The position numbers and the translations under genes are program-made. The notes beneath the pieces are model-generated. The model did no database searches, was not told where the DNA came from, and saw only the letters and a list, made by a program, of their open reading frames with translations. Positions 23,943 through 32,743 of a stretch of DNA of 64,000 nucleotides are shown here, piece after piece. Position 1 is the first letter of the stretch; each line of letters opens with the position of its first letter. Origin of the DNA: JALZUV01 sp963837025 (GTDB lineage: Bacteria > Pseudomonadota > Alphaproteobacteria > Rickettsiales > JALZUV01); assembly GCA_963837025.1 (NCBI GenBank), contig CAWILT010000001.1, positions 372,001-436,000 on the forward strand. Direction: 5' to 3'.

Positions 23943-26708
23943 ATGCCTAGCATTAATAGTTTTAACACTGCCCAAACACTCGAATCAAACGGTGTTACCT
24001 ACCATTATCATAATTTAAAAGCGGCGGAAAAAACGTTGGGTCTAGAAATCGCGCGCCTTCCCTACTCAATTAAAATTCTCTTAGAGAACCTATTGCGCTA
24101 TGAAGATGGGCGCTCAGTGCATAAAGAGGATATTGAAGCCTTTGCACAATGGGCAAAAAACACTAAAAATCCGCGTGAAATTGCTTTCCGCCCTGCCCGC
24201 GTTTTAATGCAAGACTTTACAGGGGTGCCTGCCGTAGTTGATTTAGCAGCAATGCGCGATGCCATCGTTGGCATGGGCAAATCAGCTGATAAAATCAACC
24301 CACTATCTCCGGTTGATTTGGTTATTGACCACTCGGTTATGGTTGATAAATATGGTACTGATGCAGCATTCGATCAGAATGTTGAGCTAGAGATGGAGCG
24401 CAACAAAGAGCGTTACGAGTTTTTGCGTTGGGGGCAAAAAGCCTTTAACAATTTCCGCGTTGTTCCACCCGGAACAGGCATTTGCCACCAAGTGAATTTA
24501 GAATATTTAGGTCAGTGCGTGTGGACAAAGGAAGAAAACGGCAAACATTATGCCTATCCTGATAGTTTAGTGGGCACTGATAGCCATACCACCATGATCA
24601 ACGGACTTGGCATTTTAGGTTGGGGCGTTGGCGGAATTGAAGCCGAAGCTGCCATGTTAGGTCAGCCAATCTCTATGGTTATTCCTGAAGTAGTGGGTTT
24701 TAAGCTCACTGGTAAATTAGCTGAAGGTATGACGGCAACCGATCTCGTGCTTAAAATTGTCAAAATGCTGCGTGAAAAAGGCGTTGTAGGCAAATTTGTT
24801 GAATTTTATGGCGAAGGTTTGCAAAACTTATCGCTCGCAGATCGCGCGACGATTGCTAATATGGCACCTGAATATGGCGCAACATGCGGCATCTTCCCAA
24901 TTGATGAAGAAACATTGAATTATTTGCGTCTTACTGGGCGTGACGAAAAACGAATAGATTTAGTGGAAGCTTATGCAAAAGCGCAAGGTCTCTGGGGCTC
25001 ACACAACGAAAATCCAATCTTTACTGATGTATTGGCGTTAAATCTTTCCAGTGTTGAGCCTGCAATTTCAGGGCCCAAACGTCCACAAGATATGATTTTG
25101 CTTTCAGATGCCTCGCCTGCTTTTAAAAGCTTCTTAAAATCAGAAGCGCAAAGCCGTAATGATAAAATGGCAGAAAAAGATGTCGATGAAATTGCGCCTT
25201 CCGATAGTCGGGTGAGCGACGGAATTATGACAACTGAACTTTCGGATGAGTTAAAAGACTTTGCTAAACACCCTACCATGCACCGCAATCATGCCGCAGT
25301 TGAAGATGGCGATGTGGTAATTGCTGCGATTACGAGTTGCACCAACACCTCTAACCCAAGTGTAATGCTCGCAGCGGGTTTGGTTGCAAAAAAAGCGCGT
25401 GAGCTGGGTATTAATGTTAAACCGTGGGTTAAAACGTCACTCGCTCCCGGCTCGCAAGTAGTCACCGAATATCTAAACCGTGCGGGGTTATCGGACGATT
25501 TAGACGCGCTCGGCTTTAATCTTGTAGGTTATGGTTGTACCACCTGTATCGGCAACTCAGGCCCATTAAAGCCTGAGATTGAAAAAGCTATTGCGGAACA
25601 AAATCTTGTCGTTACTTCTGTGCTTTCAGGTAATCGCAACTTTGAAGGGCGTGTACATGCGCTCGTGCGTGCTAATTATCTGGCATCGCCTCCACTCGTT
25701 GTTGCCTATGCACTTGCAGGATCAATGCATATTGATATTACGACCGAACCACTGGGCAAAGATAAGAACGGAAAACCCGTATATCTTAAAGATGTGTGGC
25801 CAACTAGCAAAGAAGTATCAGACACCGTGGCGCGTTGTGTAACCCGTGCGATGTTTGAAGAGAAATACAGCGATGTATTTACAGGCCCTGAAGCTTGGCA
25901 AAAAGTAGCGGTGAGCGATGGTAAAACCTATGATTGGCAATCAAAAAGCACCTATGTGCGCCTACCATCATTTTTTGATGACATTTCAGCTCCAGCTAAT
26001 AGCGAAGATATTAAAGGCGCTAAATTGCTCGCATTATTAGGCGATTCAATCACTACTGACCATATTTCGCCTGCTGGCTCCATTGCCAAAGGTAGCCCCG
26101 CTGCAGAATATTTAGAAAAGCACGGAGTTGAGAAAAAGGATTGGAATTCGTACGGTTCACGTCGTGGCAACCATGAAGTTATGATGCGCGGCACATTTGC
26201 TAACGTTCGCATACGTAACCAACTTGCCCCTGGCACTGAAGGTGGTTGGACTACCTATCTACCTACAGGTGAGCAAATGAGCATTTACGATGCCGCTATG
26301 CACTATGAAAAAACCGAAACGCCGTTGATTGTAATGGCCGGCAAAGAATATGGCACCGGATCCTCACGCGATTGGGCGGCTAAAGGTACAACATTACTCG
26401 GAATCAAAGCCGTGGTTACGGAAAGTTTTGAGCGTATTCATCGTTCAAACCTTATTGGCATGGGCGTGCTTCCACTATCTTTTAAAGAGGGTACAACACA
26501 CCAATCGCTTGGCATTGATGGCAGTGAAACATTTGATATCACCGGCGTTGATACATTAAAGCCGCGTGGTGAGGTTACATTACATATCACGAAGCAGGGC
26601 AAAACACAGCAAATACCGCTGCTTTGCCGTATTGATACTGAAGACGAGCTTGATTATTACCGCAATGGTGGCATTTTGCGTTACGTGCTTAAAAATCTAG
26701 CCGCTTAG
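23943..26708 (+). CDS. acnA: Aconitate hydratase A
   Basis: The 921 aa protein is preceded by AGGAGA. It isomerises citrate to isocitrate in the TCA cycle with a 4Fe-4S cluster. Cluster ligands are visible in ITSCTNTSNPSVML and GYGCTTCIGNSGPL, and substrate residues in LVGTDSHTTMINGLG. The C-terminal swivel domain has LLGDSITTDHISPAG and YGTGSSRDWAAKG. Length and motif order match bacterial AcnA / iron regulatory protein-like aconitases. It stands alone, on the same strand as znuA 53 bases upstream. Confidence 0.97.
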   Translation: MPSINSFNTAQTLESNGVTYHYHNLKAAEKTLGLEIARLPYSIKILLENLLRYEDGRSVHKEDIEAFAQWAKNTKNPREIAFRPARVLMQDFTGVPAVVDLAAMRDAIVGMGKSADKINPLSPVDLVIDHSVMVDKYGTDAAFDQNVELEMERNKERYEFLRWGQKAFNNFRVVPPGTGICHQVNLEYLGQCVWTKEENGKHYAYPDSLVGTDSHTTMINGLGILGWGVGGIEAEAAMLGQPISMVIPEVVGFKLTGKLAEGMTATDLVLKIVKMLREKGVVGKFVEFYGEGLQNLSLADRATIANMAPEYGATCGIFPIDEETLNYLRLTGRDEKRIDLVEAYAKAQGLWGSHNENPIFTDVLALNLSSVEPAISGPKRPQDMILLSDASPAFKSFLKSEAQSRNDKMAEKDVDEIAPSDSRVSDGIMTTELSDELKDFAKHPTMHRNHAAVEDGDVVIAAITSCTNTSNPSVMLAAGLVAKKARELGINVKPWVKTSLAPGSQVVTEYLNRAGLSDDLDALGFNLVGYGCTTCIGNSGPLKPEIEKAIAEQNLVVTSVLSGNRNFEGRVHALVRANYLASPPLVVAYALAGSMHIDITTEPLGKDKNGKPVYLKDVWPTSKEVSDTVARCVTRAMFEEKYSDVFTGPEAWQKVAVSDGKTYDWQSKSTYVRLPSFFDDISAPANSEDIKGAKLLALLGDSITTDHISPAGSIAKGSPAAEYLEKHGVEKKDWNSYGSRRGNHEVMMRGTFANVRIRNQLAPGTEGGWTTYLPTGEQMSIYDAAMHYEKTETPLIVMAGKEYGTGSSRDWAAKGTTLLGIKAVVTESFERIHRSNLIGMGVLPLSFKEGTTHQSLGIDGSETFDITGVDTLKPRGEVTLHITKQGKTQQIPLLCRIDTEDELDYYRNGGILRYVLKNLAA

Positions 26709-26764
26709 TTAATTTTTTAGCTTAGCTTCATAAAATATTCATAATTTGAGCGTATACTTAAACT

Positions 26765-27292
26765 ATGGGTGTTGAAATCAAAGATGGTAAAGTTACTTTT
26801 GTTTCAGAAGATGGAACAGAGAAGTCATCCCTTTTAACGGAAGCTGCCAAGAAAGCAGCTGATTTTGCTGTTGAAAATAGCGGAATGGCGTTCAAAGCTG
26901 CTACAGTTGGGGTTGGTGCTGGTGCCGTACTCACGGTAGGGGGTGCAGGAGGAACCGCAGCACTTGGGGCGTTAGCGGGGGGGACAGTAGCAACGGTTGC
27001 AGCCACACAAATTGCTAAAAATGCTGGCAGCGAGTTTGAATCTTCTCCCTTAGAGCCCACTACTGGTGGTGTAAATTACGAAGAAATATTACAGAGAGAG
27101 CGCGAAAAATCAATAAATTCGCCTTCTGTAAATAATGCATTAGAGCCTGATATTCCTAGTGACCCATTTGAAGCATTTCGAAAAACAATGGGTAATTTGA
27201 ATGTCGAAGTATCAGATCAACAATCAACCGGTGCACCTAGTAGTGGTTTTTCTGCAGCACAACAGCATAAAGGTGTTGGGTTTGAACGATAA
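26765..27292 (+). CDS. Hypothetical protein, 175 aa, with Gly/Ala membrane-like segment
   Basis: Not recognised. A short beta start (MGVEIKDGKVTFVSEDG) is followed by a Gly/Ala-rich hydrophobic stretch (around residues 45-78) that could be a membrane hairpin, then a disordered acidic, Ser/Asn/Pro-rich tail. There is no signal peptide. No Shine-Dalgarno is visible, but TATACT lies six bases before the ATG, which suggests a leaderless message. Its stop lies 4 bases from the convergent phaR end. Confidence 0.6.
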   Translation: MGVEIKDGKVTFVSEDGTEKSSLLTEAAKKAADFAVENSGMAFKAATVGVGAGAVLTVGGAGGTAALGALAGGTVATVAATQIAKNAGSEFESSPLEPTTGGVNYEEILQREREKSINSPSVNNALEPDIPSDPFEAFRKTMGNLNVEVSDQQSTGAPSSGFSAAQQHKGVGFER

Positions 27293-27296
27293 TCTT

Positions 27297-27737
27297 TTAC
27301 GGCTTTATTATTCCAAACGCTTTATTAAACCATTCAATTTGTTGTTTTTGAATAGACTCTAAATCTGTAAATTTACCCATTTGTTCCATCCATAACGAGT
27401 TTTTCTCGGTAAAGCGCTGCATGGAAGCGCTTAAAAAATGCTCAAATGAGTTGTGCATATCAGTCTCATAATAACGAATTAGCGATCGCAACAATTCTAC
27501 AGGTAGCATCTGCGTGCCTGTTGTTTCCTGCTCTAATATTATCTGCATCAGTACTTGGCGCGTAAGGTCCTGACCGGTTTTGGCATCACGCACTTCAAAC
27601 TGCACATTATCTTTCACCAAAATCGTTAAGTCATCCAATGTCACATAACTGCTGGTTTGCATATTATATAAGCGGCGGTTGCCATATTTCTTGATTTGCA
27701 CCAAATCGGGCTCATTTATGTTGGTTTTTGTATTCAT
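27297..27737 (-). CDS. phaR: Polyhydroxyalkanoate synthesis repressor PhaR
   Basis: The 146 aa protein opens with the family signature IKKYGNRRLYNMQTSSYVTLDDL (PHB/PHA accumulation regulator DNA-binding domain). FEVRDAKTGQDLTRQVLMQIILEQE follows (PHB_acc domain), then a helical tail. PhaR binds DNA and PHB granules, repressing phasin and other pha genes until polymer accumulates. It is divergent from the PhaE-like ORF with 49 bases between starts, so it likely controls that promoter. Confidence 0.93.
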   Translation of the reverse strand: MNTKTNINEPDLVQIKKYGNRRLYNMQTSSYVTLDDLTILVKDNVQFEVRDAKTGQDLTRQVLMQIILEQETTGTQMLPVELLRSLIRYYETDMHNSFEHFLSASMQRFTEKNSLWMEQMGKFTDLESIQKQQIEWFNKAFGIIKP

Positions 27738-27786
27738 TACTTGAGTTTATTACTACATCCTCTATATACTTACTTTTTATTAATAA

Positions 27787-28173
27787 ATGAATTCGCTAAT
27801 GAAACCCGAAGACTTTGCACGACAATTTCTTGATATGTGGCAAGACTCTCTGAATCATGCGATGGAGAGCCCGACCTATAACACGAAATTACTGCATATG
27901 TTGGAAGATTCCAATGATTTTTGGGGTGATGATAAAAAGAATGAAAATGATAACCATATAAATGACACACCCAATCAACAACTTACCCAGCTTAATGACG
28001 ATAGCCATGGCTCAGTTCAGGAACTGGCCAGCCGCCTTGAGAAGTGTGAGCAGCGAATATGCGTCCTCGAAGCCATCATCCGAGCTTACCCCCGAACTGA
28101 TGCTGAAGCTGGAAAGCGCCGTGAAGAGCGAGAGCGAAATGCGCGAATCCAAATTTCTAACCGGGCTGGATAG
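27787..28173 (+). CDS. PhaE-like N-terminal part of a PHA synthase (frame broken or overlapping)
   Basis: The frame starts MNSLMKPEDFARQFLDMWQDSLNHAM, then an acidic Asn/Asp-rich linker and a coiled-coil-like SVQELASRLEKCEQRICVLEAII. That last piece recalls the C-terminal LxxRLxxLE helix of class III PhaE. After about 28080 the frame becomes Arg-rich and unlike protein, while the PhaC-like frame becomes protein-like. Removing one C from the run at 28089-28093 would join both into one reading frame of about 449 codons. It is either a separate small subunit overlapping phaC, or the front of a frameshifted fused synthase. Confidence 0.55.
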   Translation: MNSLMKPEDFARQFLDMWQDSLNHAMESPTYNTKLLHMLEDSNDFWGDDKKNENDNHINDTPNQQLTQLNDDSHGSVQELASRLEKCEQRICVLEAIIRAYPRTDAEAGKRREERERNARIQISNRAG

Positions 28174-29137
28174 ATACCGCGATTCTAAATTTGTAGGCCC
28201 ACAAACCACTCCCACCACAACCGTTTTAAAGGGCAAGCATTGTAACTTGCGCTTTTACCATAGCGGAAATCGTAAAGTGGCTGAGCGCCGCCCTTTGCAT
28301 CTTTGCATTCCTTCTTTAGTTAATAAATACTATATCCTCGATCTGTCGCCGCATGCCAGTATTGTTCAAGAATTTAATCGTGATGCTATGGATGTTTGCA
28401 TTGTTGAATGGCACGAGCCTAATGAGGCGGATTCTGCAATGGGAGTCGAAGCCTATGTGGTCACATTATTAGAAACGCTACAAATGCATTGGGAGGCGAT
28501 AAATCGTCCGATTACCGTGCTAGGATATTGCTTAGGTGGAGTAATCGCCGTAGCATTAGCGAGTTTATTTCCTCGCGTTAAAGGTTTAGTTTTACTCGCA
28601 ACACCTTGGGATTTTAGTCATTACTCATTCGCTAAAATGAATCAAACGGAACGTGAAAGCTTAAAGAAGAAAATTTTGCGCACCCCCCTATTCGCTTCGG
28701 AAAACGTGCAATCCTTATGTTATCTCGCCAATTCGGCACGGATTATTTCACAATTTTCACGATTTTCTGAAGCCAGCAATATTCGTGAAGAAATGAACTT
28801 TGTAGCTTTGCAACATTGGGCAAATGATGGTGTGGATGTCTCGCAAAAAATTGCATTGCAATGTTTGGTTGAATGGCCAGAAGATAACCCGCTAATGAGC
28901 GGTGATTGGAACATTGGCGGGCAAGAAGTATCGTTAGAAAAGCTTGAGATTCCTGTATTCGCAGCCATTCCGACACGCGATAATATTGTACCTTACGAAT
29001 GCGCTATTGCTCTGGTTAATAAACTTGAAAATGTAACGCTCATCACACCATCATCGGGCCATGTAGGCATGGTTGCAGGAGTAGCGCAGCGCGACAGGTT
29101 AATGATACCTCTGGTTCGTTGGATGCAACAATTTTAA
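28100..29137 (+). CDS. phaC: PhaC-like polyhydroxyalkanoate synthase, short (class III-like)
   Basis: The start is uncertain; ATG 28100 is the first in the clearly coding part, and GTG 28121 and ATG 28139 are alternatives. About 345 aa. It has FLTGLDRYRDSKF, the lipase-like box GYCLGG with the catalytic Cys, an acid in IPTRDNIVPYE and His in SSGHVGMVAG, the PHA synthase triad. W(A)NDGV and a GGQEVSLEKLEIPV stretch also fit. It polymerises 3-hydroxyacyl-CoA made by the phaA-phaB genes that follow. The length is class III (about 355 aa) rather than the about 590 aa class I form usual in alphaproteobacteria. Confidence 0.78.
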   Translation: MLKLESAVKSESEMRESKFLTGLDRYRDSKFVGPQTTPTTTVLKGKHCNLRFYHSGNRKVAERRPLHLCIPSLVNKYYILDLSPHASIVQEFNRDAMDVCIVEWHEPNEADSAMGVEAYVVTLLETLQMHWEAINRPITVLGYCLGGVIAVALASLFPRVKGLVLLATPWDFSHYSFAKMNQTERESLKKKILRTPLFASENVQSLCYLANSARIISQFSRFSEASNIREEMNFVALQHWANDGVDVSQKIALQCLVEWPEDNPLMSGDWNIGGQEVSLEKLEIPVFAAIPTRDNIVPYECAIALVNKLENVTLITPSSGHVGMVAGVAQRDRLMIPLVRWMQQF

Positions 29138-29212
29138 ACGCAAACTGCTAGACAATCCTTAATGGTATGCTTAAACCTAATAAGCATCACACATTAACGT
29201 TAAAGGGTAAAC

Positions 29213-30382
29213 ATGTCAGATATCGTAATCGTAGCCGCCAAACGTACTGCCATTGGTCGCTTTTTAGGCGGATTTTCTCCATTAGCAGCGCATGAACTAG
29301 GCGCAGCTGTGATTCGAAACTTACTTGAAGAAACGGGTGTGCCAGCTGAAGCGATTAGCGAAGTAATTCTAGGCCAAGTTCTTACAGCTGGCCACGGTAT
29401 GAACCCTGCTCGCCAAGCTGCTTTAGGCGCGGGCCTTTCCATTGATTCACCCGCATGGAACATTAATCAGGTATGTGGCTCAGGTTTGCGTGCTGTAGCA
29501 CTTGCCGCACAGGCTATTGCGAATGGCGATAGCGAGATTGTTATTGCCGGCGGGCAAGAAAGTATGACCAACTCACCCCATGTTGCGCATTTACGCGAAG
29601 GTGTTAAAATGGGTAATGGCACGCTAATCGACACTATGGTTTATGATGGCTTAACCGACATTTTCAACGATTATCATATGGGCATCACGGCTGAAAATGT
29701 AGCTAAAGAATTTAAAATCACCCGCGAACAGCAAGATGCATTCGCCATGCAATCGCAAGAAAAATACCAAGCTGCCAATAATGCTGGCAAATTCAAAGAT
29801 GAAATTGTACCCATTACCATTAAAAACCGTAAAGGCGATGTGACAATAGATGCGGATGAACATCCGCGCGCCACAACACTTGAGATTCTTGCTAGCTTAC
29901 GCGCTGCATTTGATAAAGAAGGCAGTGTTACAGCAGGCAACGCTTCTGGCATTAATGATGGCGCCGCTGCGGTAATGGTAATGACAGCCGAAACCGCAAA
30001 AAAATATAATCTTACACCCCTAGCCAAAATTACGGCATGGGCGCAAGCGGGTGTTGACCCCAAAGTAATGGGCACAGGCCCCATACCCGCCACGCAAAAA
30101 GCACTTGAAAAAGCGGGTTGGAAACATACTGATTTGGACGTTATCGAATCTAACGAGGCATTCGCTTCACAAGCGCTTAGTGTCAATCAAGCGATTGGTT
30201 GGGACGAAAGTAAAATTAATGTCAATGGCGGTGCGATTGCACTCGGCCATCCCATCGGTGCATCAGGCTGCCGCATCCTTGTAACTCTATTGCACGAGAT
30301 GAAGCGCCGCGATGCGAAAAAAGGTTTAGCAACATTATGCATTGGCGGCGGCATGGGCATCGCAATGTGTGTCGAAAGGTAG
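29213..30382 (+). CDS. phaA: Acetyl-CoA acetyltransferase (beta-ketothiolase)
   Basis: The 389 aa protein has an AAGGG ribosome site. It condenses two acetyl-CoA to acetoacetyl-CoA. The nucleophilic Cys is in NQVCGSGLRAVALA, His in GGAIALGHPIGASGCR and the second Cys in LCIGGGMGIAMC, all at standard thiolase positions. As phaB follows after 6 bases and phaC precedes, the role is PHB precursor supply. Confidence 0.95.
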   Translation: MSDIVIVAAKRTAIGRFLGGFSPLAAHELGAAVIRNLLEETGVPAEAISEVILGQVLTAGHGMNPARQAALGAGLSIDSPAWNINQVCGSGLRAVALAAQAIANGDSEIVIAGGQESMTNSPHVAHLREGVKMGNGTLIDTMVYDGLTDIFNDYHMGITAENVAKEFKITREQQDAFAMQSQEKYQAANNAGKFKDEIVPITIKNRKGDVTIDADEHPRATTLEILASLRAAFDKEGSVTAGNASGINDGAAAVMVMTAETAKKYNLTPLAKITAWAQAGVDPKVMGTGPIPATQKALEKAGWKHTDLDVIESNEAFASQALSVNQAIGWDESKINVNGGAIALGHPIGASGCRILVTLLHEMKRRDAKKGLATLCIGGGMGIAMCVER

Positions 30383-30388
30383 AAAATT

Positions 30389-31114
30389 ATGTCACGTTTA
30401 GCATTAGTAACCGGCGGAACCCGCGGAATTGGTGAGGCGATAAGCCTCAAACTACAATCACAGGGCTTTAAAGTTGCCGCAAGCTATGCCAGCCGTGATG
30501 ATGCGGCAGCAAAATTTACCAAAGCGACAGGCATTGCTACCTATAAATTTGATGTCGCCGATTATCAATCATGCGAAGATGCAGTCAAAAAAATTGAGAA
30601 GGATTTAGGCCAGTCTATCGAAATTTTGATTAATAATGCGGGCATCACACGCGATTCAGCAATGCATAAAATGACACCTGATTATTGGAACGCGGTGATT
30701 CGTACCAACCTAGATTCTTGCTTCAATATGTCACACGCCGTGATTGATGGAATGCGCGAACGTGGGTTTGGTCGCATTGTTAGCATCAGCTCAATTAATG
30801 GCCAGCTTGGCCAGTTTGGTCAAACCAATTATTCGGCTGCCAAAGCAGGCGTGATTGGCTTTACTAAAGCACTTGCACGTGAAACCGCATCAAAAGGCAT
30901 TACCGTAAATGCCGTAGCACCCGGCTATATCGCTACGGAGATGGTCAAAGCTGTGCCTGAAAATGTGTTACAAAAAATTGTAGCGCAAATTCCCGTAGGT
31001 CGATTGGGCGAAGCATCCGAAATCGCTCGCTGTGTGGCATTCCTCATCAGCGAAAATGCAGGCTTTATTACCGGCGAGACCTTATCCGTAAATGGCGGGC
31101 AATATATGGAATAG
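30389..31114 (+). CDS. phaB: Acetoacetyl-CoA reductase
   Basis: The 241 aa short-chain dehydrogenase has cofactor motif VTGGTRGIGEAI, NNAG in ILINNAGITRDSAMHKM and catalytic YSAAKAGVIGFTKALARE. The sequence GFGRIVSISSINGQLGQFGQTNYSAAKAG is split by the typical PhaB Gln-rich segment that separates it from FabG. It reduces acetoacetyl-CoA to (R)-3-hydroxybutyryl-CoA with NADPH. It lies 6 bases downstream of phaA and is convergent with serA. Confidence 0.92.
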   Translation: MSRLALVTGGTRGIGEAISLKLQSQGFKVAASYASRDDAAAKFTKATGIATYKFDVADYQSCEDAVKKIEKDLGQSIEILINNAGITRDSAMHKMTPDYWNAVIRTNLDSCFNMSHAVIDGMRERGFGRIVSISSINGQLGQFGQTNYSAAKAGVIGFTKALARETASKGITVNAVAPGYIATEMVKAVPENVLQKIVAQIPVGRLGEASEIARCVAFLISENAGFITGETLSVNGGQYME

Positions 31115-31154
31115 AGGGATTTCGCCCCCCTATTCCCTTCTATAAATTCGCTAA

Positions 31155-32729
31155 TTAAAACTTTAAGAATTTTGCTTGTTTAACCGTTGGCAATTTCGCA
31201 ATAGCTGCAAGCAATTCATCTGATATGGCATCATCTACTTCGACCAAAGCAATGGCATCGCTGCTAGTATCGCTGCGCCCAAGATGGAAGTTAGCAATAT
31301 TGATATTGGCTTCGCCAAGGGTTTTACCTAAATTACCCACCAAACCAGGTTTATCTTCATTATTCACATAGAGGGTAAATGCACCTAAATTTGCTTCCAG
31401 TTTCACACCAGAAACTTCTACCACACGTGGGCGTTCCGCAAATAAAGTGCCAGCAACTGACCGTTCACGCTTATCGGTGGTTATCGTAACGCGCATAAGA
31501 CTTCGATAATTGCCGCTTTGCTCACGCACAGTTTCGGTCACTTCAATGCCTCTATCTTCGGCTACATTACGAGCATTCACGGCGTTAACGCTATCGATTA
31601 AAGGCGAAAGTACGCTTTTTAAACAAATAGCAGTGAGTGGCTTAGTGTTGAGCTTACCCACAGCGCCAGTGTATTCAATCGCCACTTTGGTTAGGCCATT
31701 TTCAGTTAACTGGCCGCTAAAACTACCAAGCTGCTGCGCTAAATCCAAATATGGGCTTAAACTTTTTGCCTCTTCAGCCGTTAGCGATGGCGTATTGATA
31801 GCATTTGCCACCGTGCCATTATTCAAATAATCAGCCATTTGTTCGGCTACTTGTATGGCCACATTTTCTTGTGCTTCTGAAGTGGAAGCTCCTAAATGTG
31901 GCGTACAAATAACTTCTTCCATACCAAAAAGTGGGTTTTCGTTTGCAGGTTCGTTATCAAACACATCCAGCGCCGCACCGGCAACCCTGCCCGATTCAAT
32001 CGCCACTTTCAAAGCGGCTTCATCAATTAATCCGCCGCGTGCACAATTTACGATGCGTACGCCTTTTTTCACTTTAGCGAGGTTTTTCTCACCCAGAATA
32101 TTACGTGTGGCTTCGTTTAATGGGGTGTGTAGCGTAATAAAGTCAGCCTGCAGCAAAAGCTCATCAAGCTCAACTTTACGAATATTCATACTCGCCGCTT
32201 TTTCCGAAGATAGGAATGGATCATATGCAATCACTTTCATCTTCAAGCCCTGCGCACGGTTGGCCACGATAGATCCAATGTTGCCACAACCAATTAAACC
32301 AAGCGTTTTATTATAAAGCTCAATGCCCATAAACTTGCTTTTTTCCCATTTACCCGCATGGGTTGATGCATTGGCTGCGGGAATTTGCCGCGCCAGCGCC
32401 ATCATAAGCGAAATTGCATGCTCTGCTGTAGTAACCGAATTGCCGAATGGGGTATTCATCACCACCACACCATGCGCAGTGGCTGCTTTTTGGTCGATAT
32501 TGTCAACACCAATACCCGCACGACCCACGACTTTAAGCTTTTTAGCTGCCGCGAAAACTTTAGGTGTCACAGTAGTAGCCGAACGAATCGCAAGGCCATC
32601 ATAATTACCAATAATGGCAACTAATTCATCTTCAGATAAACCGGTTTTTACATCCACCTCAACTCCCGCCTTTGTAAAAACGTCGGTTGCCGTAGGGCTC
32701 ATTTTGTCGGAGATTAAAACTTTAGCCAT
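31155..32729 (-). CDS. serA: D-3-phosphoglycerate dehydrogenase
   Basis: ATG 32729 is chosen because AAGGA precedes it; 524 aa. It catalyses the first step of serine synthesis. It has NAD-binding GLIGCGNIGSIVANRAQG, catalytic Arg in NCARGGLIDE and His in CTPHLGASTSEAQ. An intervening domain and a C-terminal ACT domain (FTLYVNNEDKPGLVGNLGKTLGEANINIANF) follow, i.e. the long, three-domain form. It follows serC by 14 bases on the same strand, a two-gene serine operon. Confidence 0.95.
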   Translation of the reverse strand: MAKVLISDKMSPTATDVFTKAGVEVDVKTGLSEDELVAIIGNYDGLAIRSATTVTPKVFAAAKKLKVVGRAGIGVDNIDQKAATAHGVVVMNTPFGNSVTTAEHAISLMMALARQIPAANASTHAGKWEKSKFMGIELYNKTLGLIGCGNIGSIVANRAQGLKMKVIAYDPFLSSEKAASMNIRKVELDELLLQADFITLHTPLNEATRNILGEKNLAKVKKGVRIVNCARGGLIDEAALKVAIESGRVAGAALDVFDNEPANENPLFGMEEVICTPHLGASTSEAQENVAIQVAEQMADYLNNGTVANAINTPSLTAEEAKSLSPYLDLAQQLGSFSGQLTENGLTKVAIEYTGAVGKLNTKPLTAICLKSVLSPLIDSVNAVNARNVAEDRGIEVTETVREQSGNYRSLMRVTITTDKRERSVAGTLFAERPRVVEVSGVKLEANLGAFTLYVNNEDKPGLVGNLGKTLGEANINIANFHLGRSDTSSDAIALVEVDDAISDELLAAIAKLPTVKQAKFLKF

Positions 32730-32743
32730 AATAGATTTTTCCT

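Noticed and set aside
28139..28173. Treating the PhaE-like and PhaC-like frames as certainly one pseudogene
   Set aside because: Overlapping separate subunits are possible in class III synthases, so both are listed and the frameshift is only a hypothesis.
31115..31140. GAGGGA...TCCCTTC hairpin between phaB and serA as a terminator
   Set aside because: The arms mismatch by one base and no T-run follows; too weak to call.
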